Assembly (NCBI RefSeq): GCF_001610895.1
Contig: NZ_CP011273.1
Coordinates: 6,200,001-6,264,000, forward strand
Length of the DNA: 64,000 nt
Source: Planctomyces sp. SH-PL62
GTDB taxonomy: Bacteria > Planctomycetota > Planctomycetia > Isosphaerales > Isosphaeraceae
Reading direction: 5' to 3'
Shown here in pieces: positions 35,901 through 44,945 of this stretch; position 1 is the first letter of the stretch, and each line of letters opens with the position of its first letter. The notes beneath the pieces were generated by a model. It did not search any database. It saw only the letters and a program-made list of their open reading frames with translations, and was not told where the DNA came from. The position numbers and the translations under genes were made by a program.

Positions 35901-38115
35901 CAAGATCCTCCGCGATCCCGAGGCGACGATGGAGAACACCACCCAGCTCTTCCTGGGCGTCCGGTTCAACTGCAACAAGTGCCACGACCACCCCTTCGAG
36001 CGCTGGACCCAGGACCAGTACTACGAGACCGCCGCCTTCTTCGCGCAGGTGGACCTGAAGCCCGACCCCGCCGCCGGCGGCCAGACCATCGGCGGCAGCG
36101 CCGTGGAGACCCCCCGGCCGCTCTACGAGGTCGTGTCCGACTCCGGGACGACCGAGGTCATCCATGACCGGACCAAGGAGCCGACGGCCCCCAAGTTCCC
36201 GTTCGATTGCGAGCACCCCAAGGCCGAGGCCGGCTCCTCCCGCCGGGCCGAGCTGGCCTCGTGGATCTCCTCGTCCGACAACCCGTACTTCGCCCGAGGC
36301 TACGTCAACCGGCTCTGGGGCTACCTGTTCGGCGTCGGCCTCGTCGAGCCGCTCGACGACGTCCGGGCCGGCAACCCGCCCAGCAACCCCGAACTGCTCG
36401 ACCACCTGACCGACGAGTTCGTGCAGGGGGGCTTCCGGGCCCGCAACATCCTGCGGCGGATCTGCACCTCGCGGACCTACCAGCTTTCGGTCGAGGCGAA
36501 CCCGTTCAACGCCGACGACAAGACCAACTTCTCGCACGCCGTCGCGCGTCGGCTGCCGGCCGAGGTGCTCTACGACGCGGTGAACCTGGCGACCGGCTCG
36601 ATCTCGCGGATCCCGGGGGTCCCCCCCGGCACGCGGGCCTCGGCGCTGCCGGATTCGGGCGTGGAGCTCCCCAGCGGGTTCCTCTCGGCGTTCGGCCGCC
36701 CCGTCCGCGAGAGCGCCTGCGAATGCGAGCGGTCCAGCAGCTTGCAGCTCGGGCCCGTCATGGCCCTGGTCAGCGGGCCGACCCTGGCCGACGCCCTCGC
36801 CGACCCCGACAACGCCCTGACGAAGCTCGCGGCCTCCCAGAACGACGACGCCAGGCTCGTCGCCGAGCTGTTCCTCCGCATCCTGAACCGCCCGGCGACG
36901 CCCGACGAGGTCGCCGCCGCCGCCTCCGCGTTCCAGGAGGTCGACGAGGACCACAAGCGGCTCGCCGAAGCCCTCGGCGCGAAGGAGGCGGAGTTCGCCG
37001 CCGAACGCCCCCGGATCGAGCGCGAACGGCTGGCGGCCCTCGCCGCCGCCGAGGCCGAGCTGGCCGCCTTCGACGCCGACCAGGCGCCGAAGCTCGCCGA
37101 GCGCGAGAAGGCCCGCGCCGAGAAGCTCGCGGCCGTCGAGGCCGACGCGAAGGCGTACGAGGCCCAGCTCGTCGCCAAGGTCGCCGAGTGGGAGAAGGCC
37201 AACGCCGGATCGGTCGTCGACCCCTGGGTCGCGATCGACCCCAAGGCGACGGCCGCCTCCAGCGGGGCGACCCTGGCGAAGCAGGCCGACGGCTCGATCG
37301 TCGTCACCGGGACCAACAAGAACGGCGAGCTGACGATCACCGCCGAGACCGACCTGGAAGGCGTGGCCGCCGTCCGGCTCGAAGCCCTGACCGACCCCGG
37401 CCAGCCCCGGAACGGCCCCGGCCGCGCCTCGGACGGCAACTTCGTGCTGACCGAGTTCCAGCTCTCCGCCGCCCCCAAGGCCGCGCCCGACCAGGCGAAG
37501 CCGATCGGCCTCCACGCCGCGCTCGCCGACTTCAGCCAGGGCGAGTTCGACGTCGCCAAGGCCGTCGACGGCAACCTCGACGACCAGCGCGGCTGGGCCG
37601 TCGCCCCGCGCACCGGGCTGCTCCACTGGGCGACCTTCCAGACCAGGGAGCCCGTCGGCGGCCCCGGCGGGACCGTCCTGACGTTCAAGCTCCACCACCG
37701 CTTTCAGGACGTCTGGACCCTCGGCCGGTTCCGGATCTCGATCGCCCGCAAGGCGGACGTCGGCCTGGGCCTCCCCGAGCCGCTCCGCGCCGTGCTGGCG
37801 ACCGCCCCCGACGTCCGAACCCCGGCGCAGGTCGACCTGCTCCTGGGCTACCACAAGGGGATGGATCAGGGCTATCTGGACCGCCAGGCCGCCCTCGCCG
37901 CCGCCCGGGCGCCCCTCCCCGCCGACCCGGCGCGGGCCGTCCTGCAGGCCAGGGTCGAGGCCGCCCGCCAGCCCGCCGTCCCGCCGGCGGCCCTCGTCCA
38001 GCTCCGTCGCGACCTCGACATGAGCGTCCAGCAGGCCGCCTCCCGCCGCCTGACCGCCGCCCAGGACGTCGCCTGGGCCCTCATCAACAGCCCGGAATTC
38101 CTGTTCAACCACTGA
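32959..38115 (+). CDS. planctomycete cytochrome-C / WD40 / Big / DUF1549 / DUF1553 protein
   Basis: This exported protein of 1718 residues has many parts in order. A signal peptide (about 1-36) is followed by a planctomycete cytochrome-C domain with heme site CQGCH (about 64-68). WD40 repeats (about 165-515) follow, with AFSPDGS and [13 protein letters not shown] Big-like domain (about 550-640) leads to a second cysteine-rich domain, [20 protein letters not shown] (about 654-673), and another Big-like domain. DUF1549 (about 846-1050) holds [12 protein letters not shown] (about 1008), and DUF1553 starts about 1094. DUF1553 appears split by about 300 residues of coiled coil and a beta domain before the usual ending [13 protein letters not shown]. 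The role is unknown; heme binding and a periplasmic redox or glycan role are likely. A DUF1501 gene follows, as usual for this family. Confidence 0.9.
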   Translation: MGRTTCDDGRPRRGRAWLGMSAATVFAMIAGPASGEEPAAATAKAEPAKISYDKQVRPILQAKCQGCHQPAKAGGGYVMTAFDRLLKGGEVEGAAIAAGKPDESPLLEQITPHDGKAAMPRNAPPLAPADIELITTWIAQGAVDDTPAGAGSRVDAEHPPEYARAPVVPALAFSPDGSLLAVAGFHEILLWKSDGSELVARLVGLSERVDSLAFSPDGSRLAATGGDPGRRGEVQVWNVAERKLELSTSVSFDVVFGASWSPDGTRIAFGCTDNSARAIDAKTGEQVLFMGSHSDWALDTVFSADGSHLVSVGRDMSAKLTEIAEQRFVDNVTSITPGALRGGLKALARHPSRDEIVIGGSDGQPKVYRIFRQTVRVIGDDSNLMRELPSLPGRVTSVCVSPDGLRIAASSSLEGVAGEVAVYSYEFSDAFPDAIKAIQAKVVTSRSAEENAAVDAYHKEGVKEIARFKTTAGGLYATDFRPDRKVLATAGGDGLVRLIDAETGALVKEFVPVPISGSAEGNLAAAAAPAALALPEEPTASEALPAGAVVSALEVEPRAIVLDSPAAYAQIVATAVLASGETIDATRMVDLKVEGNAVEVSRGGLAKPRADGSAKVVLALAGRTVEIPAEVHGFAAPMRPDFVRDVAPVLSRMGCNQGTCHGSAQGKNGFKLSLRGYDPLYDVTAFTDDDAARRVNPASPEDSLMLDKPTGVVPHGGGVLMEPGDAYYEVVRSWIAQGARLDRSSAKVAAIEVFPRNPVVQLPGSVQQIRVVATYHDGGSRDVTREAFLESGDTEVAATRAHGLVSAIRRGEAPILVRYEGSYASTTLTVMGDRTGFAWTPPPSYGRIDDLVAAKWERLKIQPSDLCTDAEFLRRASLDLTGLPPSADEVRAFLADPTESKAKREALVDRLIGSPAFVDYWTNKWADLLQVNRKFLGAEGAAAFRDWIRAQVAADAPYDEFARQILTAAGSNKDNPAASYYKILRDPEATMENTTQLFLGVRFNCNKCHDHPFERWTQDQYYETAAFFAQVDLKPDPAAGGQTIGGSAVETPRPLYEVVSDSGTTEVIHDRTKEPTAPKFPFDCEHPKAEAGSSRRAELASWISSSDNPYFARGYVNRLWGYLFGVGLVEPLDDVRAGNPPSNPELLDHLTDEFVQGGFRARNILRRICTSRTYQLSVEANPFNADDKTNFSHAVARRLPAEVLYDAVNLATGSISRIPGVPPGTRASALPDSGVELPSGFLSAFGRPVRESACECERSSSLQLGPVMALVSGPTLADALADPDNALTKLAASQNDDARLVAELFLRILNRPATPDEVAAAASAFQEVDEDHKRLAEALGAKEAEFAAERPRIERERLAALAAAEAELAAFDADQAPKLAEREKARAEKLAAVEADAKAYEAQLVAKVAEWEKANAGSVVDPWVAIDPKATAASSGATLAKQADGSIVVTGTNKNGELTITAETDLEGVAAVRLEALTDPGQPRNGPGRASDGNFVLTEFQLSAAPKAAPDQAKPIGLHAALADFSQGEFDVAKAVDGNLDDQRGWAVAPRTGLLHWATFQTREPVGGPGGTVLTFKLHHRFQDVWTLGRFRISIARKADVGLGLPEPLRAVLATAPDVRTPAQVDLLLGYHKGMDQGYLDRQAALAAARAPLPADPARAVLQARVEAARQPAVPPAALVQLRRDLDMSVQQAASRRLTAAQDVAWALINSPEFLFNH

Positions 38116-38243
38116 TACTGATTCGGAATCGATCCCCGGCGGCGTCGAATTCGAGCCTTCGGCCAAGCCGACGCCGCCGGATCTCCGCTCTCGCCCCTCG
38201 AGACGGCGTAACGGCGCGAACCCCCAAACCAGGAGCCCTCGCG

Positions 38244-39725
38244 ATGATCATCGTCCCCGGACAGCCCGGCAAGGACTTGTGCGACCCGCAGCTCGGGACG
38301 ACCCGGCGCGACATCCTGCGCGTGGGGGGTTCGGGGCTGCTGGGCGTCGGCCTCGGCACGATGCTCCAGCTCCAGGCCGCGTCGGCCCGCGCCGGCGACG
38401 TCGCGGGGGGCAAGGCCGCGCCCGGGTGGGGCCGCGCCAAGAGCATCATCATGGTCTACCTCCAGGGGGGCCCCAGCCACCTGGACCTCTGGGACCCGAA
38501 GGACGGCGTCCCGGACAACGTCCGCAGCGAGTTCAAGCGCATCCCCACCAAGGTCCCGGGGATCGACGTCACCGAGATCCTCCCCAAGCTGGCCGCGATC
38601 ACCGACAAGTTCACGCTCGTCCGGTCGATGAGCTACACCCCCAACGGTTTGTTCAACCACACCGCGGCCATCTACCAGATGATGACCGGGTACACCACCG
38701 ACAAGGTCAGCCCGTCGGGCCAGCTCGAGCCACCCAACGCGAAGGACTTCCCGAATTTCGGCTCGCAGATCGTCCGGCTCCGGCCGCAGACCGTGCCGAT
38801 GCTGCCGTTCGTGATGCTCCCCCGCCCGCTCCAGGAGAGCAACGTCGTCGGCAAGGGGGGGACTGCCGGCTTCCTCGGCCGGGCGTTCGACCCCTACACG
38901 CTCTTCCCCGACGGCGACGACATGGACCTGACCAAGATGGACCGGATCAAGGTCGAGGACCTCCAGCTCCGGCCCGAGGTCTTCGCCCTCCGCCTCCAGC
39001 GCCGGGCCAAGCTCCGCGACGCCCTCTCCGCCGGCATGAAGGCCGTCGACGAGGCCACGGCCGACTACAAGCTCGACGAGTATTACGACCGCGCGCTGAG
39101 CCTGGTCGTGTCGGGCCGCGCCCGCGAAGCGTTCAACCTCGCCGCCGAGGACGACGCCACCCGCGACCTCTACGGCCGCAACACGTTCGGCCAGAGCTGC
39201 CTGCTGGCCCGCCGCGTGGTCGAGGCCGGCGCCAAGGTCGTCGAGGTGATCTGGCCCAAGGTCGCCAACTCCGACAACCACTCGTGGGACCACCACACCG
39301 GCCTGACCGAGCGGATGAAGAACCAGTCGGGCCCGATGCTCGACCAGGGGCTCTCCGGCCTGCTGACCGACCTGGACCGCCGCGGAATGCTCGACGAGAC
39401 CCTCGTCGTCGCCGTCGGCGAGTTCGGCCGCAGCCCGCGCAAGGGGGTCAGCACCTCCGGCAACGGTAACAGCGCCGACGGCCGCGACCACTGGCCGTAC
39501 TGCTACACCGCCGTCCTCGCCGGCGCCGGCATCCGTCGCGGCCACGTCCACGGCTCGTCCGACAAGACCGGCTCGGCTCCGCTGACCGACCCCGTCCACC
39601 CCGGCGAGCTGCTGGCGACCATCTACCACACCTTCGGCATCGACCCGGCCACCATGGTGATGAACCACCTGAACCAGCCCCGCGAACTGGTCAAGGCCGA
39701 GGCCGTCACCCGCCTCTTCGGTTGA
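38244..39725 (+). CDS. DUF1501 (sulfatase-like) protein, partner of the DUF1549/DUF1553 protein
   Basis: The 493-residue protein has a Tat-type signal ([20 protein letters not shown]) and the DUF1501 fold, distantly related to alkaline phosphatase/sulfatase enzymes. Characteristic parts are [16 protein letters not shown] (about 71-86), the active-site-like [17 protein letters not shown] (about 128-144), [10 protein letters not shown] and [14 protein letters not shown] (near 390), and [18 protein letters not shown]. The ATG at 38244 follows AGGAGCCCTCGCG. It is encoded 128 bases after the large cytochrome/DUF1553 gene and presumably works with it. The substrate is unknown; sulfated polysaccharide breakdown has been suggested for such pairs by their genomic company. 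Confidence 0.9.
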   Translation: MIIVPGQPGKDLCDPQLGTTRRDILRVGGSGLLGVGLGTMLQLQAASARAGDVAGGKAAPGWGRAKSIIMVYLQGGPSHLDLWDPKDGVPDNVRSEFKRIPTKVPGIDVTEILPKLAAITDKFTLVRSMSYTPNGLFNHTAAIYQMMTGYTTDKVSPSGQLEPPNAKDFPNFGSQIVRLRPQTVPMLPFVMLPRPLQESNVVGKGGTAGFLGRAFDPYTLFPDGDDMDLTKMDRIKVEDLQLRPEVFALRLQRRAKLRDALSAGMKAVDEATADYKLDEYYDRALSLVVSGRAREAFNLAAEDDATRDLYGRNTFGQSCLLARRVVEAGAKVVEVIWPKVANSDNHSWDHHTGLTERMKNQSGPMLDQGLSGLLTDLDRRGMLDETLVVAVGEFGRSPRKGVSTSGNGNSADGRDHWPYCYTAVLAGAGIRRGHVHGSSDKTGSAPLTDPVHPGELLATIYHTFGIDPATMVMNHLNQPRELVKAEAVTRLFG

Positions 39726-39746
39726 GTCAGGACCCTGATCATCGCC

Positions 39747-40202
39747 ATGTGGAGCCGCCTCATCCCCCTGGGCCTCGTCGTCCTGCTTGTGCAGGCACCC
39801 GAGCCGTCCCCCGGGCTCACGGCCGAGCTGGCGAGGCACCAGGGCGTCTGGCGGGGCGTCTCCTTCCGTCGCGACGGCAAGGAGACGCCCGAGGCGATCG
39901 TCCGCACCATCACCCGGACGGTCGACGACGACCGCGTCGTCTGGCGTCGCGACGGCAAGAGCTTCTCCGGCTCCACCATCATCCTCGACCCGGCCGCCGA
40001 CCCCAGGACGATCGACGTCCTCGCCGACGGCGGCCCCGGACGCGACAAGACCGTGCGCGGCCTCTACAAGCTCGAAGGCGACGAGCTGACTATCTGCACC
40101 GCCGACCCCGACGAGCCCCGCCCCACCGCCTTCCGCGCCGACGCGGGCGACCGCTGGACCCTCATGGTCTTCAAACGCGAGAAGCCCGACGCGAAGCCCT
40201 GA
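39747..40202 (+). CDS. exported TIGR03067-type protein
   Basis: The 151-residue protein has a short signal peptide (about 1-18) and one small beta-barrel-like domain. The motifs ELARHQGVWRGVSFRRDGKE (about 27-46), GLYKLEGDELTIC (about 108-120) and ADPDEPRPTAF are those of the planctomycete TIGR03067 family. The function is unknown. It begins 21 bases after the DUF1501 stop and may be cotranscribed with the two genes before it. The coding ends at 40202, and a candidate operator for the next gene lies 71 bases on. Confidence 0.8.
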   Translation: MWSRLIPLGLVVLLVQAPEPSPGLTAELARHQGVWRGVSFRRDGKETPEAIVRTITRTVDDDRVVWRRDGKSFSGSTIILDPAADPRTIDVLADGGPGRDKTVRGLYKLEGDELTICTADPDEPRPTAFRADAGDRWTLMVFKREKPDAKP

Positions 40203-40273
40203 CCCCTCCCCCCTCCGCAACGCGTGCGCGAGGCCGAACTCCGACTCCGACGTGGACGGACCCGGCCCGCCTC

Positions 40274-40287
40274 ACTACACTTGTAGA
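40274..40287. promoter_or_regulatory. candidate BlaI/MecI-type operator
   Basis: ACTACACTTGTAGA contains the perfect inverted repeat CTACA-CT-TGTAG (40275-40286). It closely follows the BlaI/MecI operator pattern ACTACA-nn-TGTAGT, differing only in the last base. It lies 48 bases before the ATG of the thioredoxin-like gene, where a repressor could block transcription. No blaI or blaR1 gene is present in this window, so the regulator would be encoded elsewhere. Confidence 0.5.
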
Positions 40288-40334
40288 ACGTCGCGACGCG
40301 AGGTCGAAGGTCCGGGGCGCGATCGGGGGTTTCC

Positions 40335-41585
40335 ATGTCCTTGATTCAGAATGGGTCGATGCGATTCCTTGGGCTGGCGTCGGCGATCTGTGGGCTCGCG
40401 GGCCTCGCGTTCGGCGACGAGGCGATGGTGCGAGGGCGGGTGGTCGACGAGCGCGGCGAGCCCGTGGCGGGGGCGGCGGTCGGTTGGTTCTGGAGGGCCA
40501 ATGGCTCGGGCAAGGGCCCGGACGGCCGGCCGCTCGACCTGAACGTCCCGGAGAACGTCCAGGAGTTCTGGGGGAACCTGGGGCGGATGGAACCGTCCGG
40601 CCGTGATTCCGACCAGGCCGAGAGTGGCCCAGACGGCCGATTTGCCATCCGGGCCGGGGGCCGGCGTCACGTCTTGATGGCGATGGACCGCGATCGAAAG
40701 CGAGGCGGCTGCGCCGTGCTCCCCAAAGGGGGCGAGACCGCGCCCGTCGAGATTCGCATCGGCCCGACGGCGGTGCTCCGCGGCTCGCTGAGCGTTCCCG
40801 GCGCGGGCGACGAGGCGGCATGGACTCACGTCTATCTCAACTTCCCCGAGGACCCCGTGCGTCCCCTGGCGTCAACCCGGCTCGTGAGCTGCGGCTCCTT
40901 CAAATCGAAGTTCGCGATGTCATTGCCGCCGGGCCGCTACGTCCTTCAGGGATACAACGAGACTCTCGACGCGCGGCTCGATCCGGACCGGGAGGTCGTC
41001 ATCCCGCCGGGAGCGACCGAGGTGGATCTCGGCGTGCTCGCCTTATCGCGGGAACGGGCCCGGCCCGAGGCCGACTTCCGCCGATACCAGGAGTCTTCGG
41101 CCTGGATCGACGTCGAACGGCGGTTCGGCAAGCCCGCCCCCGAATGGAGCGCGACCGACGCGCGAGGAGTCCCGAAGGGAGTCCGCGTGCAGGACTTCCG
41201 GGGCAAGTGGTTGTTGATCTACTTCTGGGGATTCGAATGCGCGCCCTGCCTGGGGACCGATCTCCCCGCGCTCGCGAGGTTCTACGAAGAACGGAGGGCC
41301 GACCGCGATCGGTTCGAGGTCGTGGCCGTATGCGTCGCGGGCGAGGGAGATCCAGCCTCCATGGCCGAGGTCGATCACAAGTTGACGAACATCGTCGAGC
41401 ACGCCTGGGGAGGCAAGGTCCTGCCGTTCCCGATCATCCTCGACGCTTCCTACCGCTCGATGGAGAACTTCGGCGTCGCGACGATGGGCCCCGTCCTGGT
41501 CGACCCGACCGGGAATCTGATGAAAGGGGGACGGACCGAACTGGCCGACAAGCTCGATGAGGCCGCGAAGCGGACCTCGCGGTGA
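40335..41585 (+). CDS. exported carboxypeptidase-regulatory-like and thioredoxin-like (TlpA-type) protein
   Basis: The 416-residue protein has a signal peptide (about 1-27). It continues with a carboxypeptidase-regulatory-like beta domain (EAMVRGRVVDERGEPVAGAA, about 29-48) and a middle beta domain, ending in a thioredoxin fold from about residue 265. The redox motif CAPC lies in YFWGFECAPCLGTDLPALAR (about 296-315), and the cis-proline region is TMGPVLVDPTGN near residue 387. It is probably a periplasmic thiol-disulfide reductant. The ATG at 40335 has an alternative at 40359 (MRFLGLAS), which may be the true start of the signal peptide. It is downstream of a candidate BlaI/MecI operator, a link seen for other such planctomycete proteins. 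Confidence 0.82.
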   Translation: MSLIQNGSMRFLGLASAICGLAGLAFGDEAMVRGRVVDERGEPVAGAAVGWFWRANGSGKGPDGRPLDLNVPENVQEFWGNLGRMEPSGRDSDQAESGPDGRFAIRAGGRRHVLMAMDRDRKRGGCAVLPKGGETAPVEIRIGPTAVLRGSLSVPGAGDEAAWTHVYLNFPEDPVRPLASTRLVSCGSFKSKFAMSLPPGRYVLQGYNETLDARLDPDREVVIPPGATEVDLGVLALSRERARPEADFRRYQESSAWIDVERRFGKPAPEWSATDARGVPKGVRVQDFRGKWLLIYFWGFECAPCLGTDLPALARFYEERRADRDRFEVVAVCVAGEGDPASMAEVDHKLTNIVEHAWGGKVLPFPIILDASYRSMENFGVATMGPVLVDPTGNLMKGGRTELADKLDEAAKRTSR

Positions 41586-41663
41586 GACTCGCGGGCTCCG
41601 ATTCGCGACCATCGCCCGAGGGCCGGTAGGGTCGAGTCGTGGAGACGGCGCTGGGTTGCAGCC

Positions 41664-44113
41664 TCAGGGATCGGATCGGACGCTCAGGTCCTGGTTCATC
41701 GTCGTCTCGCCCCCCGGCTTCGTCTCGACCTCCACCGCCTTCTCGCCGTAGCGCACGGTCGCCTTGCGGCCGAGGCGGGAGCGGATCGTCGTCGAGCTGA
41801 GGCGGCCGTCCTTCCAGGCGAGGTCGACGTCGAAGCCGCCTCGGGCGCGAAGGCCGGCGACGGAGCCGGTCGGCCAGGCGGTGGGCAAGGCGGGGAGGAG
41901 ATGGATCTCGCCGTCGGCCTCGTGGCTCTGAAGGAGCATCTCGGCCACGCCGGCGGGGAAGGCGAAGTTGCCGTCCATCTGGAACGGCGGATGGCTGCCG
42001 AAGAGGTTCGCATAGACGCCCCCGGGGCCGAGCCGCAAGGTCCGCTCGATGAGGGCGAAGGCGTGGTCGCCGTCGCCCAGCCGGGCCCACAGGCTGATCT
42101 TCCAGCCGGTCGACCAGCCCGTCCCCTCGTCGCTCCGCGCGATCAGCGACTTCCTCGCGGCTTCGAGCAGGTCGGGCGTCGCGCGGGTGATCTGGTTTCC
42201 GGGATACAGGCCCCAGAGGTGCGACAGATGGCGATGGTGCGGCTCGGTCTCGGCGAAGGGCTTCGACCATTCCTGAAGGCGGCCGTCGGGTCCGATCTGG
42301 AGCGGGAGCAGCTTCGCCAGGGCCGTCTCCAGCCGCTCGCGGAACGGCGCGTCGACGCCCAGGACCTTCGTCGCGGCGATGCAGTGCGTGAACAGGTCGT
42401 GGATCAGCATCAGGTCCATCGTGGCCGCCGCGCTCACGGCGGATCGTCGGCCGTCGGGCGCGAGGAACCAGTTCTCGGGCGACGTGGAAGGCGAGGTGAC
42501 GAGCCGGCCGTCGCCGTCGTCCACCAGGAAATCGAGGCAGAACTCCGCCGCGCCTTTCATCAACGGATAAGCCGATTCCCTCAGGAACGCCTCGTCGCCG
42601 CCGAACGCGTAATGCTCCCAGAGGTGCTGGCAGAGCCAGGGGCCGGACATGGGCCAGAGGGCCCAACTCGCGTCGCCGTGGCCGTAGTCGCCCACGGGGG
42701 CCGACTGCCGCCAGAGGTCGACGTTGTGATGCGAGACCCAGCCGCCGCAGCCGTAGTTGACCTTCGCCGTCCTCGCGCCGTTGACCGCCAGCTCGCGGAT
42801 CAGGCCGAACAGCGGCTCGTGGCACTCCGCGAGATTGGTCGACTCGGCCGGCCAGTGGTTCATCTCGGTGTTGATGTTCACCGTGTAGTTGCTGCTCCAC
42901 GGGGCGCGGACCTCGTCGTTCCAGAGCCCTTGCAGGTTCGGCGGCTGGCCCCCCGGCCGGGCGCTCGCGATCAAGAGGTAGCGGCCGTACTGGAAGTGCA
43001 GGGCGACCAGGCCGGGGTCCTTCGCGCCGAACCGCTCGACCCGCCGGTCGGTCGGGACCTCCACGGCCCCGGCGCCGCCGGGCCCAGGTCGATCGCGACC
43101 CGACGGAAGAGACTCTGATGATCCTGGATATGATCGCGCAAGAGATCGTCGTACGGCCTGGCGGCGGCCTTCGCGAGCCGGCCGGCGGCGATCGGGGCGG
43201 GGTCGACGCCCGCCTTGCCCGGAGACCTGTCGAAGCCGTTGTAGCTGGTCCCGGCCGTGAGGATTAACGTCGCGGTCGTCGCGCCGATCACCTTGAGCCC
43301 GTCGTCGCCGACGACGACCTCGCCGTCGGAGAGGGCCTTGAGCCGGACCTCGAAGTTCATCCCCTCGCCCGCCTCGTCGTCGGCGTAGACCACGGGATTC
43401 GGGCGATCGTAGTAGTTCGGGTCGACGTGCGCCGGCGCCTTGCCCCGGAGGACGAGCGCGCCGTCGTCGGCGCGGATGTGGAACCGGAGTCGACTGCCGA
43501 GCTTCGCCGCGAACGTGAGCGCGCCGGGGCGGCTCGCCGCCAGCCGGACGACCAGGGCCCGGTCGACGTGCGACACGAACGCCTCACGCGTGAAATGGAC
43601 GTCGTTCGCCGTGTAGGTCGTCGAGGCGACGGCCGTATCCAGGTCGAGCGAGCGACGGTAGTCGCGCGGGTCGCCCTGGCCTGCGAAGTCCAGCGTCAGG
43701 TCGCCCATCGGCAGGTACGTCTGGGTGTACGGGCCCATCATCTTCGTACCGAGCTGATGCGCGTCGGCGAACCGACCCTCGCGGATCAGCTGGCGGATCT
43801 CGGGAAGGGCCTTGAGGGCCTCGGGATTGTCACAATCCTTGGGGCCGCCCGACCAGAGCGTGGCGTCGTTGAGCTGGATGCGCTCCGACGGGACGCCGCC
43901 GTACACCATCGCGCCGAGCGAGCCGTCGCCCAGCGGCAGCGCCTCGAGCCAGGCGGCGGCGGGCCTGTCGTACCAGAGCCGGAGCGACCGATCCGGCGGC
44001 CCTGCGGCGGACGACTGGGCCCACGCATGCGCCGAGTGAAGGATCAACAGCCACGCGAACGCTTGAATGGGTCGGGCCCCGGGGGACCCGCTCCGGATGG
44101 ACCTCGGCGTCAT
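41664..44113 (-). CDS. GH95 alpha-L-fucosidase, apparent frameshift
   Basis: The protein (816 residues if repaired) has a signal peptide and matches GH95, inverting alpha-1,2-L-fucosidases that remove fucose from glycans. The first frame (44113 to about 43085) holds the N-terminal domain LWYDRPAAAWLEALPLGDGS onward. The second (about 43064-41664) holds the barrel with the catalytic-region motif NINTEMNHWPAESTNL (about 413) and later motifs TMDLMLIHDLFTHCI, HRHLSHLWGLYPG and HPPFQMDGNFAFPAGVAEML. The join falls at 43066-43085, where one G (minus strand) appears to be missing. Restoring it gives a continuous DLGPGGAGAVEVPTDRRVE. The ATG at 44113 follows AAAGG at suitable spacing. Confidence 0.87.
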
Positions 44114-44444
44114 GGTTCGGTGGCCTTTCGCGCTTTGTAAAAACGGGCGAGACCGCTGGCCGATTTTTGCTCAGTCTGGATGCGAATCTGCCAAGGAATC
44201 GAGCGTACCGCAGCCCGACGGAGATCGCCACCGGGGCCCGCGCCGTGGCCTTTCGGCATCTCGACGTCGCTTTCCCCACGGATTTCTCGACGTAATCCTG
44301 AGCATCGGCCTACAATCCATTCGGCGACCTCGCTCGACGCTCCGGTTTTTCGAGGTCCGGGCGCGAGTGGTACGCCGGTTGCTCTATCAGTCGATCGTTC
44401 CTGTCTGCCAAGCCAATTCTGATCTTCCCCCCTCGGAGGCGACC
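44114..44444. other. divergent spacer, no gene seen
   Basis: This 331-base spacer lies between the GH95 gene (minus) and a small basic protein gene (plus). Open frames are short and lack domain-like content. A TACAAT word at 44311-44316, in GGCCTACAATCC, could be the -10 box of the small gene; nothing else is recognisable. Confidence 0.5.
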
Positions 44445-44594
44445 ATGAGCCCTAAGAAGCGTCGCAAGATTTACGGGGTCCGTCGGGAATCGAGAAGGAC
44501 ACGGGGCTGGACGCGGTGGTTCCAAGAGGGCATGTTCGACGCCGACTCGGCGGGAAGCATCCGACTGCGCACGGTCCTGTGGGGTCAGAAGTAA
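44445..44594 (+). CDS. small basic protein, function unknown
   Basis: This 49-residue protein starts MSPKKRRKIYGVRRESRR and continues with TRGWTRWFQEGMFDADSAG, ending LWGQK. A very good GGAGG lies six bases before the ATG, which supports translation. It is strongly basic in its first 25 residues, so it could bind nucleic acid or ribosomes, but no family is recognised. A pair of 57-base direct repeats starts 16 bases after its stop. It is isolated between the GH95 gene and a sialidase-like gene. Confidence 0.5.
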   Translation: MSPKKRRKIYGVRRESRRTRGWTRWFQEGMFDADSAGSIRLRTVLWGQK

Positions 44595-44609
44595 CATCAG
44601 GTCCACATT

Positions 44610-44667
44610 CAGGAGGTTTCCGAATCTCGTCCGCTTCAGGTTAGATAAGCACGTTCGAGTCCTCCCA
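44610..44667 (+). repeat. direct repeat, copy 1
   Basis: The unit begins CAGGAGGTTTCCGA, holds TAGATAAGC in the middle and ends CCTCCCA. It recurs 68 bases downstream. The CAGGAGG head and CCTCC end are complementary and could form a stem in RNA. Confidence 0.55.
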
Positions 44668-44677
44668 CTTCCGTTTG

Positions 44678-44733
44678 CAGGAGGTTTCCGAGTCTTGTCC
44701 CCTTCGAGTAGATGAGCCTGATCGTATCCTCCA
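44678..44733 (+). repeat. direct repeat, copy 2
   Basis: The unit begins CAGGAGGTTTCCGA, holds TAGATGAGC and ends TCCTCCA. The first 14 bases are identical to copy 1 and the rest is recognisably related with a short gap. The purine-rich head is again complementary to the CCTCC end. Confidence 0.55.
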
Positions 44734-44945
44734 CCCTCAAGACGCGGCGTCGGGCGGCCCAGGCCCCCGGCGCCGCGTTCGCATTCCCCCATCAACCTAT
44801 CCTGAATCTCGCATTCGCTTTCATGCCGCCTTTTGGATCCCTCGGTAAGTCCTTGCTCGGGCGGACGCCGTCCCCTTATCCTCGGACCCGGGGCGACCGA
44901 CGGCCCCGAGCGAGACGACGCGAAGGCGCGAGCGAAGGGGAAGGC

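Larger units (their letters stand above)
44595..44945. other. spacer with two direct repeats, no gene seen
   Basis: The 351-base spacer holds two direct repeats (44610-44667 and 44678-44733) and then about 200 bases with nothing recognisable. An open frame in phase with the sialidase-like gene extends back to 44712 but lacks a signal peptide or any domain-like content, so the gene is taken to start at 44946. Confidence 0.5.

Noticed and set aside
32905-38166. A minus-strand open frame of over 1700 codons opposite the cytochrome/WD40 gene, and similar long frames opposite other genes (for example 24175-28848, 16716-21233, 50835-55736)
   Set aside because: In GC-rich DNA with G/C at third positions, one antisense frame has almost no stops. 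These translations are low-complexity (R, G, L, V, D rich) and have no domains, while the opposite strand encodes clear families.
44610-44733. CRISPR array
   Set aside because: There are only two imperfect repeats of about 57 bases with a 10-base gap, no uniform spacers and no cas genes.
44712-44945. N-terminal extension of the sialidase-like protein
   Set aside because: The frame is open but shows no conserved content, and a good ribosome site and signal peptide start at 44946.
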